A DNA stretch of 64,000 nucleotides from Meloidogyne chitwoodi (lineage: Eukaryota; Nematoda; Chromadorea; Rhabditida; Meloidogynidae): NCBI GenBank assembly GCA_015183035.1, contig JACZZP010000008.1, forward strand, positions 806,001 through 870,000, in the 5' to 3' direction. Position numbers and translations under genes: made by a program. Positions 28,701 to 41,696 of the stretch are shown piece by piece; the stretch's first letter is position 1; every line of letters begins with the position of its first letter. The notes beneath the pieces were generated by a model, which saw only the letters and a program-made list of their open reading frames with translations, was not told where the DNA came from and searched no databases.

Positions 28701-31700
28701 GAAAGGCGAGACTATATGGACATTTTATTAGAAAATATATTTGTTTTTTTGTTTTTTAATTTGTAAAAGTTAGGTAATTAAAATTTATGAAAAATACATT
28801 TATTTATTTTAATTTAAATAAATAAAAATTGAATATTAAATTAAATATACTCCAAAAATTATTTTATTTAAATTGTGAAGTAAAATCTAATTAAAGAAGC
28901 TAATTTTTTAAATAAAATAAAAATATATTAAAAAATTAAAGTTTTAAATTTATTTGAATTTTAAGAAAAAATTTTAAAAATAAAAAAGAATTATTTGACA
29001 CAGTTATTATTATAACTTTTATTTATTTTTTACAAAAATGACAGAAAAATGCTTGAGTGATTTTTGGTTTAATAAGTAAAATATTATTTATTTATTTATT
29101 TATTTTAAAATGTCAAAGAAGAGAAAAGAAGTATTTCTTCTTTTCCAGCTGACCAATTTTGTAAAAAGAATATATATATTTATAACAGTTATTTTTTTAA
29201 AAACTTTAAAAAAAAAGAGATCAAGGCCAAAGACTTTTTTTTAAAAAATTAAAAAATGATTTTCTTAAAGATTTTTTAAATAATAAAATTAAAAAAAAAT
29301 ATCTCTTTGAAAAGGATAAATAAATAAATAATTTAAAGATTTAAAAGAATATAAAATTATAATTAAATTAATATAAAATAATAATTTAATTTAGTAATTT
29401 AATTAAAAAAACTTAAAAGGATTTTACCCTTTTAATTAATTAAAAGTTTATATTTTTTATTAAATTATTTATTTTTTTAATTAAAAAAAATATTTTAAAG
29501 CTTTAAAAAAATAAATTAAGAAATTATTGACTTTAAAAAGGGAAGAAAAAAATAAAAAGATTGCGTGAAAAATAAATAAATAAATATATTTTTGTAAAAA
29601 TAATAAATAAATAAATAAATAAATAAATAAACGTAAAGAAGCTATTTTTGTTCTTTCTCTCTCTCTCTTTTTTATTTTTGCAGTTGAATGGACAAACGGA
29701 ACAAAATAAAATATTTTTTTGTTTTTTTAATATTAAATTTAAAAAACAAAAAAGAGTTTTTTAGAAAAAAATTTAAAATTGTTTGTTTTAAAAAATAAAT
29801 AAAAATAATATTATTTATTATTTTAAATACAAAAATTAATTATTTAAATTTATTTTTTGTATGAAAATTTAAAAATAAAAATTGGCATTTTTTATTTTTT
29901 TTTAAAAATTAAAAATTTTTTAATGTCTTTTTTAAAATAAAAATGATTAATAATTTATTTTTATAATTTTTTAAAAAATAAATAGAAAAAAAAACAATTT
30001 TTTTTAATAAAAAAATTAAATTTTTGTTGAATCATTTTAAATTATTTTTTTAATAATTTTTTTTTGAAAAAAGAAAATCTTCTTTTCAAATTCATTTTTA
30101 ATAAATAAAACAAACAAAAAAGAGCAAAATATATTTTAATATTTTTTGTGTTTTGCTTTTTAAATATTTTAATTTTGGAAAAATTACTAATATAATTTAG
30201 GTTAAAAGTCATTAATTTATTTTTAAAAATATTTAAAAGAAAATTAAAAAAAAATAAAAAAGATTAAACTTGTAGAAAAGAAGATGGGATAAATAAATTA
30301 TATTTATTATTTTCTTCTTCTTTCTTTTTTAAATATAAAATAAATAAATAAATCTTATCGCTAACTAACAATGCAAAAATGCGCAAGAAAAGAAAAGAAA
30401 AGAAAAATATATTTATTTATTTATTTATTCCCTAATTCTCTCTTTTTTTAAATTTTTATTCCCAATTTCCCTGTGGTGAGAAAATCTCCTTAAAAATAAA
30501 AAAGAAAAGAATTTGTGTTAAAATAAGAGAATAATAACAAAAATATATTATTTATTTATTTTTAATTTTTAAATTATTTAAATTAAAATTAAATTTATTT
30601 AATTAAAATTAAAAGTGTCCCTATGAGATTATATTTTTAATTTAAAATAAATTCTAGTCTTCCAAATTAAAAAATATTTTAAAATAAAGAATATAATATA
30701 ATTAAAAATAAATTAAATTAATTTTTAAAAAATTTTAGAAAGAAAATGTGTTCTTTGAACGGAAATAAAATTTTAAAAAAGAAATTATTTACAAAAATAA
30801 GTTGCAAAATTTTTAATCTATATTTTAAAAGATGAAAAAATAATTAAATATACAAATTAATTTTATAACAAAGAAATGATGAACAGAAATTCTTTATAAA
30901 AAAATGTTTTTTTTTTTTAATATTTCTCTTTTATTAATGTGTAATTAATTAAAATTAATTTATAAAAATAAATAAATTATATATTTATTTTAAATTTAGA
31001 AAAAATTTAAAATAAAATTTAATTCTAATTTTTAAAAGAAAATGAAGAATAAGCCTTTCCCAAGAGATAAAAATATTTTTTGAATAAAATAAAAATTTAA
31101 AATTAGTTGAGATATATTTAGATGGTCAGTGTGATTTTTAAAAATTATTTAAAAAATATAAATTAATTCCTTTTAAATAATATAATAAAATAATAATTAT
31201 TATTTTAAAATTAATCACATTCTATTCTCTCCGATATATCCTAGATTAACGAAAAATTAATAAATAAATCAAAAAGGAATTTTAATTTATTTTATTTTAA
31301 ATAAATAAAATATAATAATATTTTTTAATTAATAATAAATAAATAATAAAAATAAAATCAAAAAATATTTAAAATATCTGTTGATTATTTAGATTTAATA
31401 CTCAACATTAAAAATATATTTTTAAATTAAAATAAATAAATAAATCCAATTTTCAAATGCCAAAATATTAAAAAATATTTTTAGATAATTTAAATAAAAA
31501 CTTTAGTATTTATTTTTTAATAATTAAAATATTACCTCTGCTGCCCCTCCTTTTAATAAAGCATTAACCAAAGACATAATTCCACGTCTAACACAAACTG
31601 TGTCTCTTGGAGTGTTGCCATGTTCTCTATGTAAATCTATAAAAATAAAATAAAATAATTTAATTAATTAATTAATTACCATCAATTAAACGTTGAAATC

Positions 31701-34700
31701 TAGTCCTTTCTCCTCTCAATGATTTTACTTGTGTTAAAGCTTTTAAAACAGCTCTATGACCAAATTCTGCACAAAAACAAAAGCCAGAAAGAATTTCAAG
31801 TGAAATAACCTTTAAAATTAAATTAATTAATTATTTAAAAATAAAATAAAAGGACAGAAGAATATTTTATTTTACAGACCGAAACATGTTTGAAGAGGAC
31901 ATTGGCGGCACTTGGCAGAAATGAATAAATAGAAATACGAGGAGGTGATGATGAAGGCATTTTTTTTTAAATAATTTATTATTAAAGAAAAAGAAAAGAA
32001 GAAAAGTGGGTTAAAAATAAAAAAATAATAATTATTTTCTGGTGATTTTTGTAATAAGAATAGGGAGTAGAAAAGAAGAAAAAATTATTTTAATAAATAA
32101 AAAAATAAAAAAAGACTAATTTTTAGATGAACGAACGGAAAAAAATTTAAAAAAAATTATATAAATGTGTGGGGGATGTATTTCTTGTTTTTACAAAAAA
32201 AATGAAAGGAAGTAAGGCGTAAATATAAGCAAAGGTGTGTTTATATCACTACAACACAGTTCAATTAATGGGACTAAAAGTCAGAATTAATTATTACCTC
32301 AAAACTTTTTTTTTTATTTTTTTTAATAAAATATAATTAAAAATTAAATTAAAAAAAAAGAAAAAAAAATTAGTAAGAAAAGAAAAACTTTAGAAATTGG
32401 GGGAAATTGAAAAAATATAAAAAAGAAATATATTAAAAAATAATATTAAAATATATAATTTTAAAATATTTTAAATGAAATTAAACTGTTTTAAATATTT
32501 ATATAAATATTAAGGAAATAAAAGGATGATTAAGGGTGTTAATTAATTAATTAAAAATAATAAATATTTTTGATAGTACCGCCAAATAATAAAATAAAAT
32601 AATAATTAAAGTAATAAAAACAATAGAAAAAAACAAAAATAAAAAAAAATAAATTTAATTATTTTAAAAAGATAAAAGTGTGTAGGTATAATCATAAATT
32701 ATTTTTAGATAATAAAAATAAATAAAATATTTTTATTTTTAAATAGAAAAAAAGAACATAAAATAATAAAAGAATTACTACAATTAAATATTTTTCTGAC
32801 CTTTAGGCCTTTAAAATAAAATAAAAAAAAATATGTTCAAAATAAAATAAATAAATATTTTTAAAAAGAATATTATTATTATTATTATTATTTTTTGTTA
32901 TTCTTTTCTCGCTAAATAAAAAGCTAAAAATTTATTGAAAGAGGATATATAATAATTTTTATTATTTTTTAAAATTGTTTATTTACATAAAGAGTTATAT
33001 ATATTTATTTATTTATTTAAAGGAAAGAAGGTTGAAATTAAATAAAGAACGGGAAATTTAATTTTTTAAAATTTTATAAATTTTTTTTGCCATAATTTCT
33101 TAAAATTTTGAGTTTTTTTTTAATATAAATTTAGATAAATATTTATTTTTAATTTATTTAATTTCACAAGTTTGGTAAAATACAAGACTTTTAGTTGTTC
33201 CGTTTCCTCTTCTCTCATAACGGCAAAAAATTATTATTATATTATTTTATTTTTATAAAAGAAAGTGTCTTTTTGTTTAAAAAATAAATAAATAAATTTA
33301 TTTATTTATTTATTATTATCGCCATCATCGATGCGAAACACACAGTTTAAAAATTATTTTCTTTTTGTGAACGGTACAATAATAAATAAATAATAAATAA
33401 AAACACCGGTTTTATGACCATTTGGTTGTGAACGGAGAGAGTGAAAATAAAAAAGAAAATCTGATAAATGCCTCGGGCTGGGGGGTTTAATTATTATTAT
33501 TTTGTTAAAAATGAGAGAAAAGGAAAAGAATGTTCTTTTAGTAGTACAATAAAAGAATGGAAAGGGAATATTTTAGGGAATAAATGAACAAAACCGGATG
33601 GTCAGTTATTTAAATTTAATTATAATTTAAAAGAAGAATATTTTAAAATTAATTTAATTATAGTTGAAAAGATACATTTAAATTAATTTAAAATAAATAA
33701 ATAACTAACTTTACATCTAGCACTTTGTAAATCCAAAGCCCAAGCAACAGATTTTAATGCTTCTGTTGAATTTTGAAAATATTGTCTTCCAATCTAAAAA
33801 TTATAAATTTTATTATTTATTTTTTTAAAATATTTGTCACATTCCAGAGGAAGAAGTGTTTGAAAAATAAAAAGAATTTATAAAATATTTTTAAAGGAAT
33901 TTTATCAGTAAATAAATAATAAAATATTAAAAATATTAAAAATCAAACAGTAGAATTAAGAAGAGCTTTAATAGAACAAAGTAATGGAAGAGCAATTAAT
34001 TCAGCTGAATTATTATGAGAATTATGACATTTATCAAGTAATCTGTGCAACATTTCTAATCCTCCAGCATTGAGAAATTGTTCTAACCAACTTTTAGATT
34101 TAATTAAATTATTAAAAATTAAATAAAAAAATAAATTTATTTTAATAAAAAATTAAAGTTTATTTTATTTATTTGGAACAGAATTTTATAAAAAAATATT
34201 CCGGTTTCAACTGACTTAACTTTTTTAAAATAAAAATACTTTTTAAATATAAATTAGATAAAATAAATAAAAATAAATAATTATTTAATTTATTTTAAAA
34301 ATTATTTTTTTTTAATTATTTACTATTTTAATATTTAAATTTATACAAAAAAAATCAAAAATTAATAAAATTTGTAATAAACTTTAATTTAATTTTTAAA
34401 ATTAATTTTTAAATATTATTAAATATTTATATATAAATTAATTAATTTATTTAAATAAATTTAAAATAAAATTATAATTTAATTTTACCAAATAGATTCA
34501 GTTCTTAAAGTAGCAGATAAACCTTCTAATTGTTTTATTATTAAATTATTTTCAAAAAATATATTTTCTTCAAAAATTAATTTTTCAAGTAATTTTGCAT
34601 TAAAATCTCCCCCTCCTTCTTTATTATTTTGTTTTTGTTGTCTTTCAAATTCTGAAATTAAAATTTTAAATTTCCATTCTAAAGGTTGTTCCATTAATTC

Positions 34701-35148
34701 TAATTGTCTTTCTTCATTTAAATCTAAATTTTTTAATATTTTTAAAAATGATGATTCAATTATTTCTTTATTATTTAATAAATTAGTTGAATTTATTGTT
34801 GAAATTAATATATTAATATTATTATTTATATTATTGTTGTTTTTTTGCTAAAAAGAGAAAATTAATTTTTTATTATTTTATTAAAATTAATTTTTAATTT
34901 AGTTATAAAAATATCCTTCTTTTAATTTTTAAATTATCATTAAATATATTATTTATTTTTGTTTAAAAAAAAAAAGATTTTAATTATTTAAATATTTTTA
35001 ATTTAAAAAAAAATTAAACTAATTCTGTAAAATAATTCTTTTTATTTAAATAATTTGTTGTTTTAATATTATTATTATTAGAGGAAGTAGCAACATTTTC
35101 TTTTTCAAAAAAACAACTCCATGCCTTATCTACTAAAGCTTCTAACAT
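22742..35148 (-). CDS. daam-1: DAAM-type formin
   Basis: Actin nucleator acting with Rho GTPase and Dishevelled signalling. Seventeen exons keep frame for 1148 aa: 35148-35020, 34847-34489, 34090-33949, 33793-33710, 31809-31680, 31636-31536, 28283-28114, 28069-27878, 27802-27545, 27496-27145, 27106-26938, 26894-26583, 24108-23992, 23950-23772, 23724-23404, 23268-23055, 22959-22742. GBD/FH3 occupies about 60-440 ([38 protein letters not shown]). A coiled coil follows at about 470-515. FH1 is minimal, with one P6 run at about 572. FH2 runs from about 608 (VKTLNW) through KFVPAKEEL and GNILNEG. The tail has a DAD-like [22 protein letters not shown]3 features match DAAM better than FMNL. The exon-1 ATG is the least certain boundary. 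One intron contains a gene on the other strand. Confidence 0.92.
24516..24543 (+). promoter_or_regulatory. Palindromic TATA-type element upstream of nested gene
   Basis: A perfect 10-base inverted repeat ACTATATAAG - 8 bases - CTTATATAGT lies 132 bases upstream of the ATG at 24675. Both arms contain a TATATAAG-like TATA box, so the site could drive either direction; the plus-strand nested gene is the obvious target. Promoter function is inferred. Confidence 0.5.
24675..26192 (+). CDS. Four-TM membrane protein nested in a formin intron
   Basis: Six exons, 24675-24851, 24901-25159, 25198-25484, 25532-25696, 25739-25885 and 25932-26192, encode 431 aa. TM1 lies at about 24-45 ([18 protein letters not shown]). 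Then comes a long loop of about 215 residues with many N-glycosylation sites (NTT, NMT, NIT, NNST). TM2 ([18 protein letters not shown]), TM3 ([18 protein letters not shown]) and TM4 ([16 protein letters not shown]) are in the C-terminal half, before a cytosolic tail of about 70 residues. The topology recalls MARVEL/claudin-like tetraspan proteins, but no family motif is certain. The gene lies wholly inside formin intron 12 (26582-24109) on the opposite strand and is much richer in G+C, with different codon use. A polyadenylation-type AATAAA-like run occurs near 26355. Confidence 0.85.
28284..31535 (-). other. Large intron 6 of the DAAM formin
   Basis: 3.25 kb of extremely A+T-rich DNA (TAAATAAA-type runs, for example 29600-29640) between the exons ending GGAAE and starting HSLEYR. 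No nested gene, transposon end or RNA gene was seen. Confidence 0.6.
31880..31960 (-). CDS. daam-1: Candidate alternative first exon of DAAM
   Basis: Inside formin intron 4, an ATG at 31960 opens 27 codons ([20 protein letters not shown]...) ending CATGTTTCG|GTCTGT in phase 0. That phase is exactly what the next exon (31809-31680, VISLEILSG) needs. G+C is clearly above the surrounding intron. Use of this exon would give an isoform lacking the first about 238 residues, including the GTPase-binding part of the N-terminus. The donor is weak, and no acceptor precedes the exon, which fits a first exon rather than a cassette. Inference only. Confidence 0.45.
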
Positions 35149-38100
35149 TTATTAAAATATTATTATTTTTTAAATCTAAAAATATTTAAAAAATAATAAA
35201 ATAAAATTAAAAAATAAAATTAAGTTAAAATTGAATAAAATTAAAAAAAAATAAGAGAGAAAGTTGCGATAAATAAATAAAAACAACTCTACTACTACTT
35301 ATTTATTTATTTCTCTTTAACAAATACATCCATCACAAAAATAAAATATAATTTTTTTAACTTGATGAAAGAAAATTTAAAAAAAAAAACAATTTATAAA
35401 TTAAAATATAAATTTCGTCATCAAAATATATTTATTTATTACATTTAAAAGAAATATATATTTTTAAAAAGAATAAATTAAAATAGTAAAAAATAAAATT
35501 TAATTAATTAAATTAAAATAATAGAGCAATTCTTTAATAAAATTAAATATTAGAGTATTATAAAAAATAAATTTTTTATAAATATTAAGTATAAAACTAA
35601 ATTATACTCTATATAATTTAGAAAACCTTTTTTAAATTCTAAACTTGTTTTTTAAATTTTAGAAGTTTTACCCTTTTAAATTTCTAATCAATTTAATAAA
35701 AAAATTGAAAAAATGAATGTTACAAAATATTTAATAATATATTTTTAAGGATTAACATATTTTAAAAAATAATAATAATAAATATCTAAATAAAAAAAAA
35801 GAGAATTAAATTAAATAAAAAGAATGAAAACAAAAAATATTTAAAATAGTGTAGCAAATTAAAAAAAATAAAACTTTTTTTTTTATTCTTGGACATATTA
35901 ATCTTTTAATAAATAAATTATAACGAGAATAAGAAGAAGAAATGATGAGCAATACACACATTTTTATTTTTTAAAACAAGAAAATAATAATAATTTTTGC
36001 AAAAATCTGGTGCTATAAATTATTTAAAAATAAATATTTTTAGGGAAAAAAACTTATTTTTTTAAAATAAATAAATTTAATTAAATTTATTTTAAATATG
36101 TCCTTAAAAATTTAAATTTTAAATTATCAAAAATATTTATTTATTTATTATTTTTAGCAAAAATATAATTAATTATAATTAGGTAATTTAATTATTTTTT
36201 TAATTCAAAAAAATAAATAAAAAAATTGCTGAGAAAACGAACAAAAAATAAATAAAAAAGGGTAAATAATATTTATTTAATATATTTATTTATATTAGAT
36301 ATTTTGGCTTTAATAGGCGGGAAATCGCCATAAACGCGGATACCAATAATTTTCACAGTCAAGGCTAGATAAAAAAATAAAAAAGAGGGGAAAATGAAAG
36401 GATTTACCGGGGATGGACTTTTGAGTGTTTATTTAAAAGAAACAGGCTTTATTAAAAATATATTATTTATTTTTATGTGCCAAAAAAGAGTAAAAAATAA
36501 AATAAAAAATCTGAGAAAATTATTAGAAAATAAATAAATTAAAAAATAAATAAAATAAAATAATGCTAAATTGGTGGAACAATAAATAAATAAAAATAAA
36601 TAAAAAATAAAAGAAGAAGATAATCTCTCTTCTCTCTTTTAAATTAAAGCACTTTTTACCCCCAAGAGTGGACAGAAGAAAAAGAATAATTATTTTTAAT
36701 ATATTTAAAAGCTTTTTTATTTTTATTTTATAAATTAAATAAATCCTTTAAATAATAATATAAATAAAAATTAAAATAAATAAATATTTATTTTTTAAAT
36801 TAAATTAAAATAAAAAAGAAAAGGATCCCCTTATTTTTTCTCCTTTGGTCTTTTTTCCTCTTTTTTTGCTCTTAAAGATAATAAAAATAATGGAAGAACC
36901 ACTTGGCCAAATTAAGAAAATAATAAATATATTTATTTATTTTTTAAGATATTTTTGATGTGCAGATGGTTATTTTTGGATATTATATAAACAGCTGGAC
37001 ATTTTAATAAAAATATTTAGGTATTTTTATTTAAGATATTTTTGTTTAGAAAATTATATTATTAAAATAAATATTAAGAAATTTAAAAAATTTATTAAAT
37101 AAAAAAAGAATAATCTACATAATGAGAGAGGAAATAATTTGTTTCAAGGCAATGAGGGAAGAGAGGCTAGATTAAATTGTTGAATTGAGGGGAAATAAAA
37201 TAAAAAAGAAGAGAAGAAAATATATTTATTTATTTAAGAGGAAGAGAGGACACTTCAAGGCCATTCACCCAATTTCAGAATTTAAAGCAAATTTAGGCAA
37301 TTAAGAGGATTTTAAGATATTTTAAAGAAGAGATGAATAAATGAAGAGAAGAAAATAAAATAATTAAAAGAAGAATGAGGGGATAGCCTTAGGGTTTTTT
37401 GATGATCTCAGCGGGTGGCCGGCTGCCGGCAATTCCGGAGTATAAGGAAATAAAAAGAGAAAGAGAGAGGAAAGACAAATAAATAAATAAATAAATAGAT
37501 GGCAATTTGGCTATTGAAGGACACGAAAATTAAAAAATAAATAAATTTGATTTATTTAAAAAAAAATAAAAATATAATTTTTTAACGCTTATTTATTAGG
37601 AAATAAATTTAAAAAAAATTAGGAAAGAAAATTGCGGTTGTCTTTTTATTAATTTTTTTTCCAAACAATTTATTTATTAAAAAATAAATAAATTTTTGAC
37701 ATTTATAAAACTTTTATTTTTAAAAAATTAAAGAAATTTAAAATTAAAAAATAAAATAAAAAATAATTTAAAAAAGGTCTTAATCTTCAAGCAAAAATTA
37801 AATAATTTTTTTAAAATTATTATAAAAATGAGGAGTTAAAAAAAGTTTAAAAAGGAAAAGAGAATTAATTAATTAATTATTTTTATTTTATTATTTACCA
37901 AATTCCAACAATTTAATATATTTATTATTTTCTTTACATCCAAGAAAAGAACGTAATAATAATTAAAAGAAGAAAAATAAAATTGGGGTCAGATTGTAGT
38001 AATTAATTAATTTTAAAAGAATTTTATTTATTTTTAAAAAATATATAAATTTATTTATTTATTGATTTATTAAAATATAAGGTTTAAAAAAATATTTGTT

Positions 38101-40909
38101 TTTCTCTAAAATATTTGTTTAAAAATAAATAAAAATAAAATATATAATTTAACATAAAATTACGCGGAGACGATATCAAAAATTGGTGTAAATAAAAAAT
38201 ATAAATAAATAAATTGAACCAAATAATGTCCTCCAATTTTTAGGTCCTTAATTTGTTTTTTTATTTATTTATAAATATTATTTTTATTTTTTCTAATTTT
38301 ATTTTTATCGGTCAGCGGGTGGTTACACCAATTTTGGATTAAATAAATAAATTAAGAATTAATAAAAATTAATTATATTTGTTTTATTCTTTTTTATTCT
38401 TAAAACAAAAATAAAACAACAAAAACTTTTTTTACAAAAAAAATAATATTTAATATATAAATAAGCAATAAAAATAATTGTTTAGCGTAAAATAATAAAA
38501 TAAAAAAAATGTAGAGCAAAAACATTAAAAGAGCTATTCAGACAACTGAAAAATATTATTTAAAAAAATAAAAATAATTTTAATCAGGCCAAATCATGCG
38601 TGAATGAATTAATGGCCTCTTGAAATAAATAAATAAATTATTTTTTTATTTTTTTTTCAAGAAGTTATTTTTTTATATAAAATAAAGAGAAGGGTGTAGT
38701 TATTTATTTGTTATTTATTTGAACATATAAAAAGCTGGAACTGAGTGAGTGCCGATTTTTATAAAATGTGAATAGAAAAAATTTAAGAGCTTTATAAAAA
38801 AAGGAAATTGTTGAAATGAAATACAAATTTGGTACAAAACAAAAAATGAGGGAATTGGGTGCGGAAAAGCCGATTTTTAATAAAGAAAAGATTTTAAAAG
38901 AAGAAAAGGCTTTAATCTCCTTTTTTTGTTGATTTTCCTCAATGCGCGCGCTGTGGTAGAAAATACAAAAAAAAATGAAGGGGATTTAAAAATAAAAAAT
39001 AGAGGAAGTTTGTATATTTATTTGCAAATTCTGAGAGAAATAAATAAGTGAGAAAATAAAAATTAAAATAAAAGAAGGCTCTCTGATCAGAGCTCTTCGA
39101 TGGACGGAGGAAAGTTCTTTCTCTCTCATTTAAAAAAAGAAAAGAGAGAAAGAAGAATTAGTAAAAGAATGTTGTTGTGTGTATTTAAATAAGGCTTTGA
39201 GAAAGGATTGAAATTTTTTGGGTGAAAATAATGAAAAAAGAAAAGCCGAAAAGCTACTTTTTAAAAAGAGAAAAAGATTAAGGACATTCAAAATTTATTT
39301 AAAAAATAAATAAAATAATAATATATATTTATATTAAAAATATATAAATAAGGAGAACATTCATTATATTCATAAAAAATATTTTTATTTAAAAATTTAT
39401 TTATTTATGTATTATTTATCTTTTTATAAATATATAAATCTAAAAATAATGAATAATTTTTTAATTTTTTTTTTTTCATTTTTAGAATAAAAAAATATTA
39501 AATAAATAATAATTATTTTTAAAATTAATTAAAAATAAATTTATTTATTTAGTGCAAGTACATTAAAATAAATAAGTTTTTCTTAAAAAATAGATATATA
39601 TTTCTTAAAGTTCTATTTTTGTTTTATTTATTTATTTAAAAATAATATATTTATTTGTTGCGCAAATAAATAAAATAAAATATAATATTTTGTTTTGTTT
39701 TGTGCGTCCCTTTCTCGGACTTTTTATTTTTTTATTTGGTCTAGTTTTATTTATTCTAAAAATGTCCTCAATAACGGTCAATAAATTACTTTTTTTAAAA
39801 AAATAAATTCTGTAAAAATAAATTAATTATATATTTTTTAATTAAATTAATTATATATTTATTACTTTTTTATTAATTAATTAATTTCTCTCTTTTTTCT
39901 TTTCTTTTTTCACACTTTAATAAAACGGAAGGATGCAAGATTTAATTTCTTTTTTTTTCAGTTCAGTGATTAATGTAAAAGAAAAAAGACCGATAAAATA
40001 TATAAATTAATTAATTAATATTTAAAGAACACTAAAAATAAATTACAAATTTGCAAAGATTGTGTTTAGCCTTGGCCGGAAATTTAGAAATAAATAACAC
40101 AAACTTAATTAATTATTTAATATTAAAATTGAAAATATTTTAAGACGAAAAAAGGAAAGAATAAAAAGGGGAAAAGATAAAATAATTAAATAAATAAAAT
40201 TAATTATAAAGACAAACAGAGAATATAATAAAAGAATATTTATATATCCTCATTTAAAAATAAATATTTTAAAAAATTAATTATATTATTTACTAATTTT
40301 AATAATTTATTTAGAGGAATTAAAAGAGGAATTAAAAGGTAATAGAGGGAAGAAAAAAAAACTAATCCTTTAAATATTTTAAAATAAGTCTGAGAAAAAA
40401 TATTTTTTAATAAAATAACTCAATTATAATTAAAATTCCTTTTTTACCATTTATTAAAAAATTCTTTAAAAAAAAAAGAATGTGCTAAATGATTCAATTT
40501 TTTGTAATTATATATAAAAATATAAATTTAAAAATAAAATCAAGTTATTGATGATTTCAAAAAAATCTCTAAGAATTTATTTATTTATCATCTCTCAATG
40601 ATTAATTTAAGGAGGGAAAATAAAAATAAATAATCACCATTTAAAATAATTTGTTTCTTCTTCTTTTTCTAAGGGAGAATTTAAAGAAAAAAGAAAGGAA
40701 TTTAAATAATTTTTTTTGAATAGATTTAATAATTTTAAAAAAATTATTTTAGTAGAATATTTAAAAAAATAAAATTTATTAAAATAAAAAATTCACATGA
40801 TTTTAATTTTCATAATTAAAATAAGTCTTTAAAATTTATTCATAAAATTGTAAAAATTAAAGTAAAATAAAACATCATTTCTAAAATTTTTAAATATTTT
40901 TTTCTTATT
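35149..40909. other. 5.8 kb A+T-rich intergenic region
   Basis: Upstream of the DAAM formin. No coding region, RNA gene or transposon ends were recognised. Islands of ordinary composition occur at 36300-36430, 37390-37440 (with GTGGCCGGCTGCCGGCAATT), 38310-38340 and 39070-39120. They could be regulatory sites or repeat debris. Confidence 0.5.
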
Positions 40910-41696
40910 TTATTTTTCATAACAAATACTAGCAAAATCAGAAAGAAGTAAAGGTAATCCTTTAATCTAAAATTTAATTTAAAATATTATTTAAATTAAT
41001 TTATAACCTTTCTATAATTAACTATTCCTTCATCTGTTTTTGAATTAACAGCAATTGCAACCCAATGAATATTTGTTGCATAATTCTTAAATATTTATTT
41101 ATTTAAAATTAATTTTTTTTAAATTAATCCAATTATTATTTACCTCCATATAGGCGACTGCCAACTATTTAAAAATAATAATAAACTTTTTTTTAAAATT
41201 AAAAATTACTTCAATTCTATCTCCATTAGCAAATGATTTATTAATAAATAAATCTGATTTTCCAACAAGTATTCTACCAAGAAGTTCATCTTTGCATAAA
41301 AGAAATTTGTCATTAAAGATATATTCAGAACAATTAATGAATGCTAATACCTTTATTAAATAAAAATTAAATTTTAATTTTTAAAAATTAAATACTTGAA
41401 TTGTTTGTTCAATTGGCAAAACTGGACGTTTATCTTGAGTAATTTGAAAATTTTCTGGATCAGCCTTTCTTTTATATTGACATTCTACAAATATAGTTTC
41501 ATTTGTTGGCATAAAAAGAACCCATTTTCCAATAGTAATCTTTTTTTTTGTTAATTAAAATAAATAAAAAATAAATTTAAAAATAAACCTTTTCACCATA
41601 AATTACATTTTCACCAAGTTCTGAATGTAAAATAATTGAATAAAGATTTCCTTCATGTACATCAGTTTTTACACAAATACCAAGTTTTTTACTCAT
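40910..41696 (-). CDS. Unrecognised 182-aa protein
   Basis: Six exons, 41696-41589, 41539-41396, 41350-41210, 41164-41144, 41085-41008 and 40966-40910, all joined in phase 0, encode 182 aa starting MSKKLGICVKTDVHEGNLYS and ending LSDFASICYEK. Exon 4 is a microexon of 21 bases (LAVAYME). There is no signal peptide or membrane helix; the protein looks like a compact, beta-rich soluble protein. No family is recognised. All introns are short (24-50 bases) with good GT/AG ends, and every intron is phase 0, which is unusual here. Confidence 0.72.

Noticed and set aside
29600..29640. TAAA/TTTA tandem runs as possible CRISPR-like or satellite arrays
   Set aside because: Simple low-complexity runs of a four-base unit, seen all over this genome; no spacer structure.
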